Shown: positions 1 through 5,349, counted from the stretch's first letter. The stretch: 5,486 nucleotides of DNA from Candidatus Merdenecus merdavium (GCA_018715425.1 DVLR01000062.1:1-5486); one strand, 5' to 3'. The notes: generated by a model not told the origin, from the letters alone. Numbers and translations are program-made.

Positions 1-1
1 T

Positions 2-17
2 GTCACAATATTGTGAC
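2..17. promoter_or_regulatory. 16-bp perfect palindrome, possible operator
   Basis: GTCACAATATTGTGAC is a perfect 8+8 palindrome at the very left edge, outside the terminator that closes the WYL operon. It has no T-tract, so it does not read as a terminator. Its size and symmetry fit a dimeric repressor site for a gene lying left of the window. It does not match the 3078-3102 inverted repeat beyond a TGTCA core, so the two are probably not sites for the same protein. No regulator is assigned. Confidence 0.35.
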
Positions 18-29
18 TTGAACGAAAAT

Positions 30-86
30 AAATATAAAAATACCCGTGTTTCTCAAAATTAATATGTAATTGAGAAACACAGGTAT
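30..86 (-). terminator. Rho-independent terminator of the WYL operon, possibly bidirectional
   Basis: Arms 40-56 and 70-86 form a 17-bp stem with one imperfect position (45 against 81) and a 13-nt loop. On the minus strand the stem follows the WYL stop codon (92) by about 5 nt and is followed by a U-rich run (complement of 30-40). The imperfect pair is G-U in the minus-strand RNA but C-A in the plus-strand RNA, so the structure is better formed for the leftward operon. A T6 run at 88-93 means rightward transcripts could also stop here. Confidence 0.85.
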
Positions 87-91
87 GTTTT

Positions 92-1096
92 TTATCCTTC
101 ATATTTTTGCATTGCATCGTGTATTTCTTTCGATATTGCTGTTCTTAAATCAGCAGGTGCAATAACTTCAAATCTATTGACATATTGTAAGAACCAACCT
201 GCCAGTGTGACAGTGTTCATCTTCATAAATAAAGCCCGATATGTTCCATCTTTCTGCTTATACACCTTAATATCTCTCCCAGCAAAATCGTAAAGAATTG
301 CGTTTGTTACTGGATCTGGCGTATATTGTACCTCAATCCGAACTAAATCTCCTGAGAAGTGATTCACGCTTTCTTCAATATACTTCTGAATGTAACTTTC
401 AGGGTTGACTCCGACTTTTTCTTTTGCATCAATGGCATATTCATCCGATATACTCAGATTCAAAATACGGTCCAATCTGTAATGTGTCAGCCCATCATGG
501 TTGTCATGTGAACCAACTAGGTAATAATTATTGCTTGCCCAGTATATTGTGTATAGATTTAACTTATAGATTTTCCCATTTCTACGGAGCACCTTTTCCA
601 TATCATTTGTAATTTCCGTGTACTGGAATTCTATCTTTTTGTGAAGAAACATTGCTTCCAGCATCATTTCTATGTATTTCCCGATTTCCACAACCACGTC
701 GGAGCAATCTTTTATCGGTCGCATCATATGTGAGAATCTGCTTCTCCCTCTGTTGCTGGTAAGTGCCAGAAGTTTTTCTCGAATCTCTACGGCTTCCTTA
801 TCCGAGACACATTTTGCCTGCTGCACTGCGTCCATCATTATTTTTATTTCCCAGTCATCAAAAGCGTGTTTCTCCATGTACCAGCCTTTTCTCTTGTCTT
901 TACACTGTGTAATCTGATATCCACAATACTGAAGCATACTGATATCCCGATAGATTGAGCGCCTGTCAATATCTCCAAGTGTATATTTGCTATCCAGCTT
1001 TTCTACAATCTGACTAGCATTCATAGGACTTTTTTCATCCGTTGATTCCATAATTTGAAGCACTCTGATTAGCTTCTCTTTTCTCTCCGTAGCCAT
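92..1096 (-). CDS. WYL-domain transcriptional regulator
   Basis: A 334-residue protein with the layout of WYL-family regulators. The N-terminal winged helix-turn-helix is at about residues 5-75, with a probable recognition helix around 45-60 (DRRSIYRDISMLQYCGY). The WYL domain is at about 140-220, and a C-terminal WCX-like domain at about 250-330 (VTLAGWFLQYVNRFEVIAP). The name-giving Trp-Tyr-Leu triad is Y191-Y192-L193 here, followed by the usual YRLDRI (206-211). Family members bind DNA through the HTH and sense ligands, often nucleic acid, through WYL; some control phage-defence loci such as BREX (BrxR) and CBASS (CapW). It is the last gene of the operon, 16 nt after the preceding stop, with a weak GGTGG site about 4 nt before the ATG, so translational coupling is likely. 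Autoregulation at 3078-3102 is inferred. Confidence 0.92.
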   Translation of the reverse strand: MATERKEKLIRVLQIMESTDEKSPMNASQIVEKLDSKYTLGDIDRRSIYRDISMLQYCGYQITQCKDKRKGWYMEKHAFDDWEIKIMMDAVQQAKCVSDKEAVEIREKLLALTSNRGRSRFSHMMRPIKDCSDVVVEIGKYIEMMLEAMFLHKKIEFQYTEITNDMEKVLRRNGKIYKLNLYTIYWASNNYYLVGSHDNHDGLTHYRLDRILNLSISDEYAIDAKEKVGVNPESYIQKYIEESVNHFSGDLVRIEVQYTPDPVTNAILYDFAGRDIKVYKQKDGTYRALFMKMNTVTLAGWFLQYVNRFEVIAPADLRTAISKEIHDAMQKYEG

Positions 1097-1112
1097 ACAT
1101 CCACCAGCTTTC

Positions 1113-1655
1113 CTAATATTTCACCTTGTTCTTTTTTTCTTTATCCAGCTGATATAAAATCTTATCAATATATTCGAACTCAGCTTCTGGCAGTATCTCT
1201 GTATTAAACCTATAGCATTTCTCAATGTAATCCAGATATAACTCCATGTATTTCTGATTCTTAGCCTTTCCATGATATTCAGGTAATTCCTCGCCTGTAA
1301 GCTCACGATATGCACGTTGATCTATTATTGGAAAAATATCAGGATAATAAAAATGCAATATCGTACTTGCCATAGCTACCTTTATTCCTTTCGATTCAAG
1401 TAACTCCATAATCACTGTCTCAACATCTTTACTTTCAACTGCATCTAAAGGGTGATGTATCTTCTCTTTCAAGTCGTGTATTTCCATGATTGTGTTGTCC
1501 TGAATCTGCACGGAACGATTTAACTTCCACAACACAATTTCATTAATCAAATCCCGATTTCTATCATAATCTGTAGAATCTACTTCTTGCGCTTTCGCTT
1601 TTATCTGCTTATCTGATTCATACATATATTGATTCAAAATATCCTTATAATTCAT
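1113..1655 (-). CDS. Helix-hairpin-helix DNA-glycosylase-like protein (HhH-GPD fold)
   Basis: A 180-residue protein. Residues 84-116 carry what looks like the helix-hairpin-helix and catalytic segment of the HhH-GPD superfamily (OGG1, Nth, MutY). The hairpin is around SKGIKVAMASTILHF (88-102), followed by FPIIDQRAYREL (108-119). Aligned by eye to human OGG1, K92 falls on the catalytic lysine and D112 on the catalytic aspartate, with 20 residues between them against 19 in OGG1. Known members remove damaged bases, and the lysine type also cuts the backbone. The protein is shorter than typical glycosylases and lacks an iron-sulphur cysteine cluster (only C147 is present). The C-terminus is lysine-rich. 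AAAGGA lies about 8 nt before the ATG, and the gene follows the acetyltransferase by 27 nt. The fold is fairly well supported; activity and substrate are unknown. Confidence 0.65.
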   Translation of the reverse strand: MNYKDILNQYMYESDKQIKAKAQEVDSTDYDRNRDLINEIVLWKLNRSVQIQDNTIMEIHDLKEKIHHPLDAVESKDVETVIMELLESKGIKVAMASTILHFYYPDIFPIIDQRAYRELTGEELPEYHGKAKNQKYMELYLDYIEKCYRFNTEILPEAEFEYIDKILYQLDKEKKNKVKY

Positions 1656-1682
1656 GTCTCTATCCTTTCATCCAGCACCGCT

Positions 1683-2456
1683 TTAGAAAATCCAGTATTC
1701 GTAATGTCTGAATATTTCAGCATTATCTTGTTCCTGCACTTCATTCATCAGCTTCACAATATTTTCTGGTAATGTATTTCTTATCTCTTTCCTAATACCG
1801 CCAAGCCTCTCAGCTAACTTCTTGCTTGCAACATTTTCCAAATCTACTGCATAAATAAAATGATCCACTTCATAATTATCTTTTGCGAATGTCAAAATTT
1901 CTGTCAGCGATTCTAAGCCTATGTGTTTCCTTCTGTATTTCTTTCTCAAATCTATTCCAATTTCTGGTGTCTTTGTATCAATGTGCTTTAGAATACAATA
2001 ACCACAGAAATCCAAATTATTTCTATTCCAGATTCCGATAGATAGCTGATTACATTGAAACATATCCTTATAAGATTCCTTCGCTCCCTGAATAAAATAT
2101 TGCTTCAACTCCCCTTTCTGCATTGCTTTAGGCATGATATCTTTAAGGACTTTCAAATAATCATCAAAGTCATTTTCTTCCATGTATCGCATCAACAAGC
2201 GTTCTGTTATAGCAAGATAATCATCTTCATCATGAAAGTCTTCAAATTGATTTTCTATACGCTTGTACTCTAAATTATCATATGCTTTCTCTATTTCCTC
2301 TGGTGAAGCATATGGTTCAAGTCCCAGCTCTTCCCATGTAGTTCCAAAGGGAGCACCACCGTCGGTATATCCTGCAATAAATGCAAACGTATCATCACTG
2401 TCTTCGTACATATCAATAACCTTGTCCTGATTCTTGCTTGATTTCCTTTTTCCCAT
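1683..2456 (-). CDS. GNAT-family N-acetyltransferase with extra N-terminal module
   Basis: A 257-residue protein. The C-terminal half (about 125-225) reads as a GNAT acyl-CoA transferase: strand LDFCGYCILKHI (148-159), then motif A PEIGIDLRKKYRRKHIG (164-180), then the usual C-terminal NVASKKLAERLGG (208-220). In motif A the RxxGxG/A acetyl-CoA loop is RRKHIG, so the first glycine is His178. This may weaken or reshape cofactor binding. Residues 1-20 are charged and probably disordered. Residues 24-48 hold a glycine/aromatic module (FAFIAGYTDGGAPFGTTWEELG), followed by an acidic helical stretch (51-110) not needed for the GNAT fold. AAGGAA about 10 nt upstream supports this ATG. The gene lies in the operon between the nuclease-like and glycosylase-like genes. 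The acceptor substrate is unknown; modifying a toxin, tRNA or partner protein are possibilities only. Confidence 0.8.
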   Translation of the reverse strand: MGKRKSSKNQDKVIDMYEDSDDTFAFIAGYTDGGAPFGTTWEELGLEPYASPEEIEKAYDNLEYKRIENQFEDFHDEDDYLAITERLLMRYMEENDFDDYLKVLKDIMPKAMQKGELKQYFIQGAKESYKDMFQCNQLSIGIWNRNNLDFCGYCILKHIDTKTPEIGIDLRKKYRRKHIGLESLTEILTFAKDNYEVDHFIYAVDLENVASKKLAERLGGIRKEIRNTLPENIVKLMNEVQEQDNAEIFRHYEYWIF

Positions 2457-2481
2457 AGTTTCATTTCCTTTTCACTCATTT

Positions 2482-2583
2482 TCATAGTATGGCGGTGGGG
2501 AATGACCCCCACTTTACAATCGCCCACGCATAGTTACAGGTTACGCCATCTTTCCATCCTTGTAGCTTTACAGCCATGCACAT
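2482..2583 (-). other. Mini-ORF of 33 codons in a GC-richer intergenic segment
   Basis: Between the nuclease-like and acetyltransferase genes the minus strand can be read as MCMAVKLQGWKDGV (start) through AWAIVKWGSFPTAIL (end), with TGA 25 nt before the GNAT start. A second in-frame ATG is at 2577. The segment is about 49% G+C (50 of 102 counted), clearly above the flanking genes. It encodes three tryptophans. Against translation, the bases just upstream on this strand are CCTCCTT, an anti-Shine-Dalgarno rather than an SD. It may instead be a structured leader RNA or an inserted intergenic repeat. Confidence 0.25.
2495..2512 (-). promoter_or_regulatory. GC-rich hairpin in the leader of the acetyltransferase gene
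   Basis: GTGGGG (2495-2500) pairs with CCCCAC (2507-2512) across a 6-nt loop. It is the strongest GC stem in the operon and lies about 39 nt upstream of the GNAT start codon. No U-tract follows on either strand, so it is not a standard terminator. It could be an mRNA processing or stability element separating nuclease expression from the downstream genes. Confidence 0.4.
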
Positions 2584-2599
2584 ACAGCAAGGAGGATTT

Positions 2600-3028
2600 T
2601 TAGTCTTTTAATATCAGAAAAGTACCATTATCATCTACTTCATATACCTTTACATCACGCAGCAAATGTCCATCAATCCTACAATAATATTCTGCTAATG
2701 TCTCTATCTTTCCAGGGTAAACAGACTTCTTTATACATAATATTTTAGTGGAATCAGCAGGCAAATAACTCATATAGAAAAGTGCTTCATTCAGCCCCAT
2801 CAGCTTCGCACTCGGTACATTTCCCGTATTTGTCCATGTGTAACATTTACATTCTACTATGATTTTCCCATCTTCTGACACGCAATCAAATTTATGATTT
2901 TTTGATGGCTTTCCAATAGGAATTGCAACTTCCATATCAAAAGCTATATCAAAATGCTTTTCCATGTTCTTTAACACTAACTCCTGAAAGGCTCTTCCCA
3001 CCTTGGGATTTTCACTATTCGTATTCAT
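2600..3028 (-). CDS. Small PD-(D/E)XK nuclease-like protein
   Basis: A 142-residue protein with the signature order of the PD-(D/E)XK nuclease fold. An N-terminal helix GRAFQELVLKNMEKHF (11-26) carries Glu16. Asp48 ends the next strand (HKFDCVSEDG), and the E-x-K strand is IIVECKCY (56-63), giving Glu59 and Lys61. This fold covers restriction enzymes, resolvases and repair nucleases, where these residues bind the metal and cut DNA. After the core come SAKLMGLNEALFYMSYL (73-89), strand KILCIKKS and PGKIETLAEYYCRIDGHL (105-122). No DNA-recognition or methylase domain is attached and no methyltransferase is nearby, so it is not an ordinary restriction-modification pair. It is first in the operon, with AAGGAGT at 3041-3047, about 12 nt before the ATG. 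The motifs are clear; nuclease activity and specificity are inferred. Confidence 0.75.
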   Translation of the reverse strand: MNTNSENPKVGRAFQELVLKNMEKHFDIAFDMEVAIPIGKPSKNHKFDCVSEDGKIIVECKCYTWTNTGNVPSAKLMGLNEALFYMSYLPADSTKILCIKKSVYPGKIETLAEYYCRIDGHLLRDVKVYEVDDNGTFLILKD

Positions 3029-3040
3029 TTATATCCAGTC

Positions 3041-3047
3041 ACTCCTT
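3041..3047 (-). promoter_or_regulatory. Shine-Dalgarno of the first operon gene
   Basis: AAGGAGT on the minus strand is separated from the nuclease-like ATG by about 12 nt, which is rather long. The wider GCAAGGAG (3042-3049) is perfectly complementary to CTCCTTGC in the same transcript just past the gene's stop codon (2587-2594). Confidence 0.6.
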
Positions 3048-3065
3048 GCATTTACTGTATTACTA

Positions 3066-3094
3066 TGTATAAATAATATTTTATCATGTGTCAT
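3066..3094 (-). promoter_or_regulatory. Probable sigma-A promoter of the four-gene operon
   Basis: Read on the minus strand, ATGACA (3089-3094) matches the -35 consensus at 5 of 6 positions. It is followed by a 17-bp A+T-rich spacer and TATACA (3066-3071), which matches the -10 at 4 of 6. Transcription would begin about 30 nt upstream of the nuclease-like start codon. The -35 sits at the centre of the inverted repeat at 3078-3102, so a protein bound there would block polymerase. Confidence 0.6.
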
Positions 3095-3102
3095 GATAAA
3101 AT
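3078..3102. promoter_or_regulatory. 25-bp perfect inverted repeat, candidate operator
   Basis: Arms ATTTTATCATG (3078-3088) and CATGATAAAAT (3092-3102) are perfect inverted copies around a 3-bp TGT spacer. The repeat covers the -35 and part of the spacer of the leftward promoter, the classic place for a repressor. The only DNA-binding regulator encoded in the window is the WYL protein at the end of this operon, which makes it the first candidate ligand (inference). The divergent gene starts over 200 bp away, so control of it from here is less likely. Confidence 0.6.
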
Positions 3103-3241
3103 GACAGTGAGTGAATCATTTTTTCATTAATAATTCATTGCGGTACTCGAAACAGATAATGAACTGCAAGGCAAATACTGTACATTATACGAAAAAACTG
3201 TCGAATTTGTAATAGCTATATGAGTTTTGAAAAAAAGAATT

Positions 3242-3247
3242 TATAAT
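3242..3247 (+). promoter_or_regulatory. Consensus -10 box upstream of the NTF2-like gene
   Basis: TATAAT at 3242-3247 is a perfect -10 hexamer about 70 nt before the NTF2-like start. At a 17-bp spacing the -35 position (3219-3224, TATGAG) is poor and no extended -10 TG is present. The promoter is therefore weak or activator-dependent, or the match is chance in A+T-rich DNA. The rest of the 3103-3317 intergenic stretch shows only A+T-rich sequence and the small inverted repeats listed separately. Confidence 0.35.
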
Positions 3248-3260
3248 GTAAAACAGTGAT

Positions 3261-3291
3261 AAACCATATGCTTATGTGGTTTGAATAAGCA
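3261..3291 (+). promoter_or_regulatory. Two interlocking inverted repeats in the NTF2-like leader
   Basis: AAACCA (3261-3266) pairs with TGGTTT (3277-3282). TGCTTAT (3269-3275), inside that loop, pairs with ATAAGCA (3285-3291). The two stems interlock in pseudoknot order, but the 2-nt connecting loops look too short for both to form, so they may be alternatives. They end about 14 nt before the SD (3305-3311). Confidence 0.25.
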
Positions 3292-3317
3292 GAAACTAAT
3301 TTCCAGGGAGGGATAAA

Positions 3318-3662
3318 ATGCTTGAACAAAGTCCAAAAGCCATAGCATTAAAATGGTTACAAACATTCAACGAAAAAGATTGTGATGAATTACTAAATCT
3401 ATATTATATGCATGCTTATTACAAAAGGATACCTGGTCGGGATTTGGTCGGAAAAGACGAAATAAGTGATTACCTGATTAAGCTGTGCTTGATTCAAGAT
3501 TTTTATCTGGAATCACAAAACATATTAGAAGATGGGCAATGGGCAATATTGGAATGGAAAGATTTGTATGGGCGATGTGCTTGTGAAGCCTTTCAAATTG
3601 TTAATGGGCAAATTGTGTGTCAGCGAGAATATTGGGACGAAACTAAGTTTTGGAGTAAGTGA
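3318..3662 (+). CDS. NTF2/SnoaL-like small protein
   Basis: A 114-residue protein with the order of the NTF2-like (SnoaL/DUF4440) superfamily. The amphipathic N-terminal helix is PKAIALKWLQTFNEKDCDEL (6-25), then LLNLYYMHAYYKRIPG and DLVGKDEISDYL (about 42-53). Strands follow in the second half (FYLESQNILEDGQWAILEWKDLYG; CEAFQIVNGQIVCQREYWDE). Family members are cone-shaped domains binding small ligands or catalysing isomerase and hydrolase chemistry; many have no known substrate. Length is normal for a complete single-domain member. AGGGAGG at 3305-3311, about 6 nt before the ATG, is a strong SD and fixes the start. No signal peptide is seen, so it is cytoplasmic. It is divergent from the nuclease/WYL operon and may be an unrelated neighbour. 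Confidence 0.78.
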   Translation: MLEQSPKAIALKWLQTFNEKDCDELLNLYYMHAYYKRIPGRDLVGKDEISDYLIKLCLIQDFYLESQNILEDGQWAILEWKDLYGRCACEAFQIVNGQIVCQREYWDETKFWSK

Positions 3663-3681
3663 TAATGTAGTAGAATTATCA
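3660..3681 (+). terminator. Weak A+T-rich hairpin after the NTF2-like gene
   Basis: TGATAAT (3660-3666, including the stop codon) pairs with ATTATCA (3675-3681) over an 8-nt loop, followed by a mixed A/T tract. The all-A/T stem makes it a poor terminator. It is the only candidate before the insertion sequence. Confidence 0.25.
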
Positions 3682-3730
3682 AATATATATTCTTTTATCT
3701 TGATATTTCTGTGAAAGTATATTAGTCCTG

Positions 3731-3745
3731 AATCCGTGAAACTCA
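3731..3745 (+). repeat. Left terminal inverted repeat of the IS, part of a palindrome
   Basis: This is the left copy of the 15-bp terminal repeat. Unlike the right copy it forms half of a perfect hairpin: AATCCGTGA (3731-3739) and TCACGGATT (3743-3751) with a 3-nt AAC spacer. The right end lacks the second arm, so the two ends are asymmetric. Confidence 0.7.
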
Positions 3746-3758
3746 CGGATTAATCATA

Positions 3759-3814
3759 GCAAGTTGCACAAAGTGTATTGTTTTCTTCGAAAGAAGTGTA
3801 TCTTGTGCACTTGC
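3759..3814. repeat. Long imperfect hairpin at the left end of the IS
   Basis: GCAAG-T-TGCACAA (3759-3771) pairs with TTGTGCACTTGC (3803-3814) with a single bulged base. An inner small stem is present (TTCTT/AAGAA, about 3784-3796). It lies downstream of the transposase stop codon. No U-tract follows on either strand. It may stop or protect the transposase transcript, or be a structural element of the IS end. Confidence 0.5.
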
Positions 3815-3867
3815 CTGTTTTCAAATATCGTTTATTAAGCTGACGTTTATAAATTATCCGTCTCTTA

Positions 3868-3888
3868 ATAAGCCACATAGTGGCTTAT
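3868..3888 (-). terminator. Hairpin just after the transposase stop codon
   Basis: ATAAGCCAC (3868-3876) pairs with GTGGCTTAT (3880-3888) across a 3-nt loop, starting 11 nt past the transposase stop. It is a compact 9-bp stem in the right place to end the transposase mRNA, but without the expected U-run. It is therefore a terminator-like or mRNA-stabilising element. Confidence 0.4.
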
Positions 3889-3899
3889 GTTTGTATCAG

Positions 3900-5258
3900 T
3901 TATGCCAATGCAAATTTTTGGAACAAATCCATAAATGCATACCGCCATGTGTTACTACATCCGAGCGCAAGGACTACTTTTCGGGCATGCGATGTTATAT
4001 GTCCTGCAATCAAAATTAGATTGCTTATTACGGTTCTAAGACGGCGGCGTTTTACCGCATGTTTGGTCTTTGGTGCTTTCTTACTCTTTAATGATTCCTG
4101 CCCTATCATTCTTAAAATGTTGTATGCAATGATGGTTAACTCCAAAACAAGCTCATTTGTTTCAAATTTACCAGATGGAAGACGTTCTACATCCATATCA
4201 GTTTTGATTTCACTGTGATATTGTTCGCATTCACCATGTGCATGATATAAGGCAATTACTTCATCATCTGTGGCACCTAAATTTGTCCACCATGTGTTTG
4301 CTTCTATGTCTGCCGGCAAAAGAAACTGCCCATGTTTATCAATACTTCGTTCTATGATTTCATAGCCGATACGCATACACATTGTTTTATCGTTGTTTTC
4401 ATCATCTGTGTAGGTAACATCTTTCCAAGAGGAACCGACATAGACTTCTTTTCCGTCACGAGGATTGCGAATATCTTTACAGCATTCTTTTGCAAGCGAA
4501 ATCCAGTCATCTTTGCTTTCACCTCTGCGAAGATTTCGTTTCACAATAAACCAGGAGCCATCTTCAATTAAGATACCCAGGTTTTTCGCTGCATCATTCC
4601 CAGAATCGAGACGAATCAGCAGCGGTGCATCTGTCAACTGATGACATAATTGCAGAGTTTCTTTCAGAAATTCTGGTGTATGTTTCTGACAGTGCTGTTT
4701 TCCTTCACGCAGCTCACAGTTAACAAGAAAACCTTCTGTTCCAATATATGCCATCATTGGTGCATAGCCATCATAACCTTTATAGGTTCTGGAAACACCT
4801 TCTTTTGAAGTCTTGGAATTATCAAAAGGAGTTACGTCTATATCAACTGGAACATAGCCATTTTCAAGTGCCGTTGGTCGGATGTTATACGTTTTGAACA
4901 TGTCAACATTGGCTTGCAGAATGGTATCTCGCAACGAAGAACCAATATCATCCATTCGTTGGCGAAGTGTTTCAGCCGATGGAATTGCATAAGCGATTCC
5001 AAGTGCCATTTTGTAATATTCAGGGTCATCCATCATTTCATGTACCGCTTCATATTCTGTTTTACCCTGGCAGAGAAGACCAATATATGTCAATAGAATA
5101 TCTCCATTTTTGATTTGTGGCTGAGAACGTTTTGCTGAAACAGACATACGGTTACATTTCTTTGCAAAGTCACTTTTGCCTAACATAGAACCAACAAGCG
5201 AAAGACCACTTGGTGTAATTAGGCGTTCTTCGGAGAATTCTACAACTAATTTTTTCAT
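3900..5258 (-). CDS. IS1380-family transposase (DDE type)
   Basis: A 452-residue protein starting at MKKLVVEFSEERLITPSGL. It resembles DDE transposases of the IS1380 group, which cut and join the ends of their own element. The N-terminal part (about 1-130) is the DNA-binding/helical region. Likely catalytic acidic residues are Asp139 or Asp141 (PVDIDVTPFD), Asp218 (LIRLDSGNDAA) and a Glu within HGECEQYHSEIK (about 341-351). The C-terminal basic patch KHAVKRRRLR is at about 399-408. The frame is open with no internal stop, so the protein may be active. An upstream in-frame ATG at 5360 would add 34 residues, but GAGGTGA lies about 5 nt before the 5258 ATG and the extra residues cover the leader, so 5258 is chosen. 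The gene fills most of the element and is transcribed towards the NTF2-like gene, antisense to it. Confidence 0.93.
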   Translation of the reverse strand: MKKLVVEFSEERLITPSGLSLVGSMLGKSDFAKKCNRMSVSAKRSQPQIKNGDILLTYIGLLCQGKTEYEAVHEMMDDPEYYKMALGIAYAIPSAETLRQRMDDIGSSLRDTILQANVDMFKTYNIRPTALENGYVPVDIDVTPFDNSKTSKEGVSRTYKGYDGYAPMMAYIGTEGFLVNCELREGKQHCQKHTPEFLKETLQLCHQLTDAPLLIRLDSGNDAAKNLGILIEDGSWFIVKRNLRRGESKDDWISLAKECCKDIRNPRDGKEVYVGSSWKDVTYTDDENNDKTMCMRIGYEIIERSIDKHGQFLLPADIEANTWWTNLGATDDEVIALYHAHGECEQYHSEIKTDMDVERLPSGKFETNELVLELTIIAYNILRMIGQESLKSKKAPKTKHAVKRRRLRTVISNLILIAGHITSHARKVVLALGCSNTWRYAFMDLFQKFALA

Positions 5259-5263
5259 AACAA

Positions 5264-5270
5264 TCACCTC
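5264..5270 (-). promoter_or_regulatory. Shine-Dalgarno fixing the transposase start
   Basis: GAGGTGA on the minus strand, about 5 nt before the ATG at 5258, decides between this start and the longer one at 5360, which has no comparable site. Confidence 0.75.
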
Positions 5271-5334
5271 TATATTTGATGCTTTTATTTTACCAAATAT
5301 CGGCATGGATTGCTTGGAAAAATCAATAATTTTT

Positions 5335-5349
5335 TCACCCATTGGGTGA
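5335..5349. repeat. 15-bp inverted repeat in the transposase leader
   Basis: TCACCCA (5335-5341) and TGGGTGA (5343-5349) flank a single base about 77 bp upstream of the transposase start. It could be a transposase or repressor binding site, or a hairpin limiting transposase expression from outside transcripts. No matching copy was seen near the left end. Confidence 0.4.

Noticed and set aside
2291..2527. 78-codon minus-strand frame overlapping the start of the acetyltransferase gene
   Set aside because: It overlaps the GNAT N-terminus in another frame, has no recognisable domain and no SD at its start.
2589..2595. Perfect plus-strand Shine-Dalgarno AAGGAGG
   Set aside because: No ATG, GTG or TTG start lies at a usable distance downstream, and the DNA there is the 3' end of the minus-strand nuclease-like gene.
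3103..3240. Repeated ATTCATT/AATCATT words in the divergent intergenic region, considered as direct-repeat binding sites
   Set aside because: The copies are short, unevenly spaced and made of A/T-rich words expected by chance in this composition.
3525..3746. 73-codon minus-strand frame that could join the right-flank frame (5434-5486) if the IS were removed
   Set aside because: It is antisense to the NTF2-like gene and joins in frame only if no target duplication existed. It has low-complexity composition and no recognisable domain, so it looks like a shadow.
3880..4218. Plus-strand frame of 112 codons opposite the transposase 3' end
   Set aside because: It lies opposite a well-supported transposase reading frame, with no SD or protein family resemblance.
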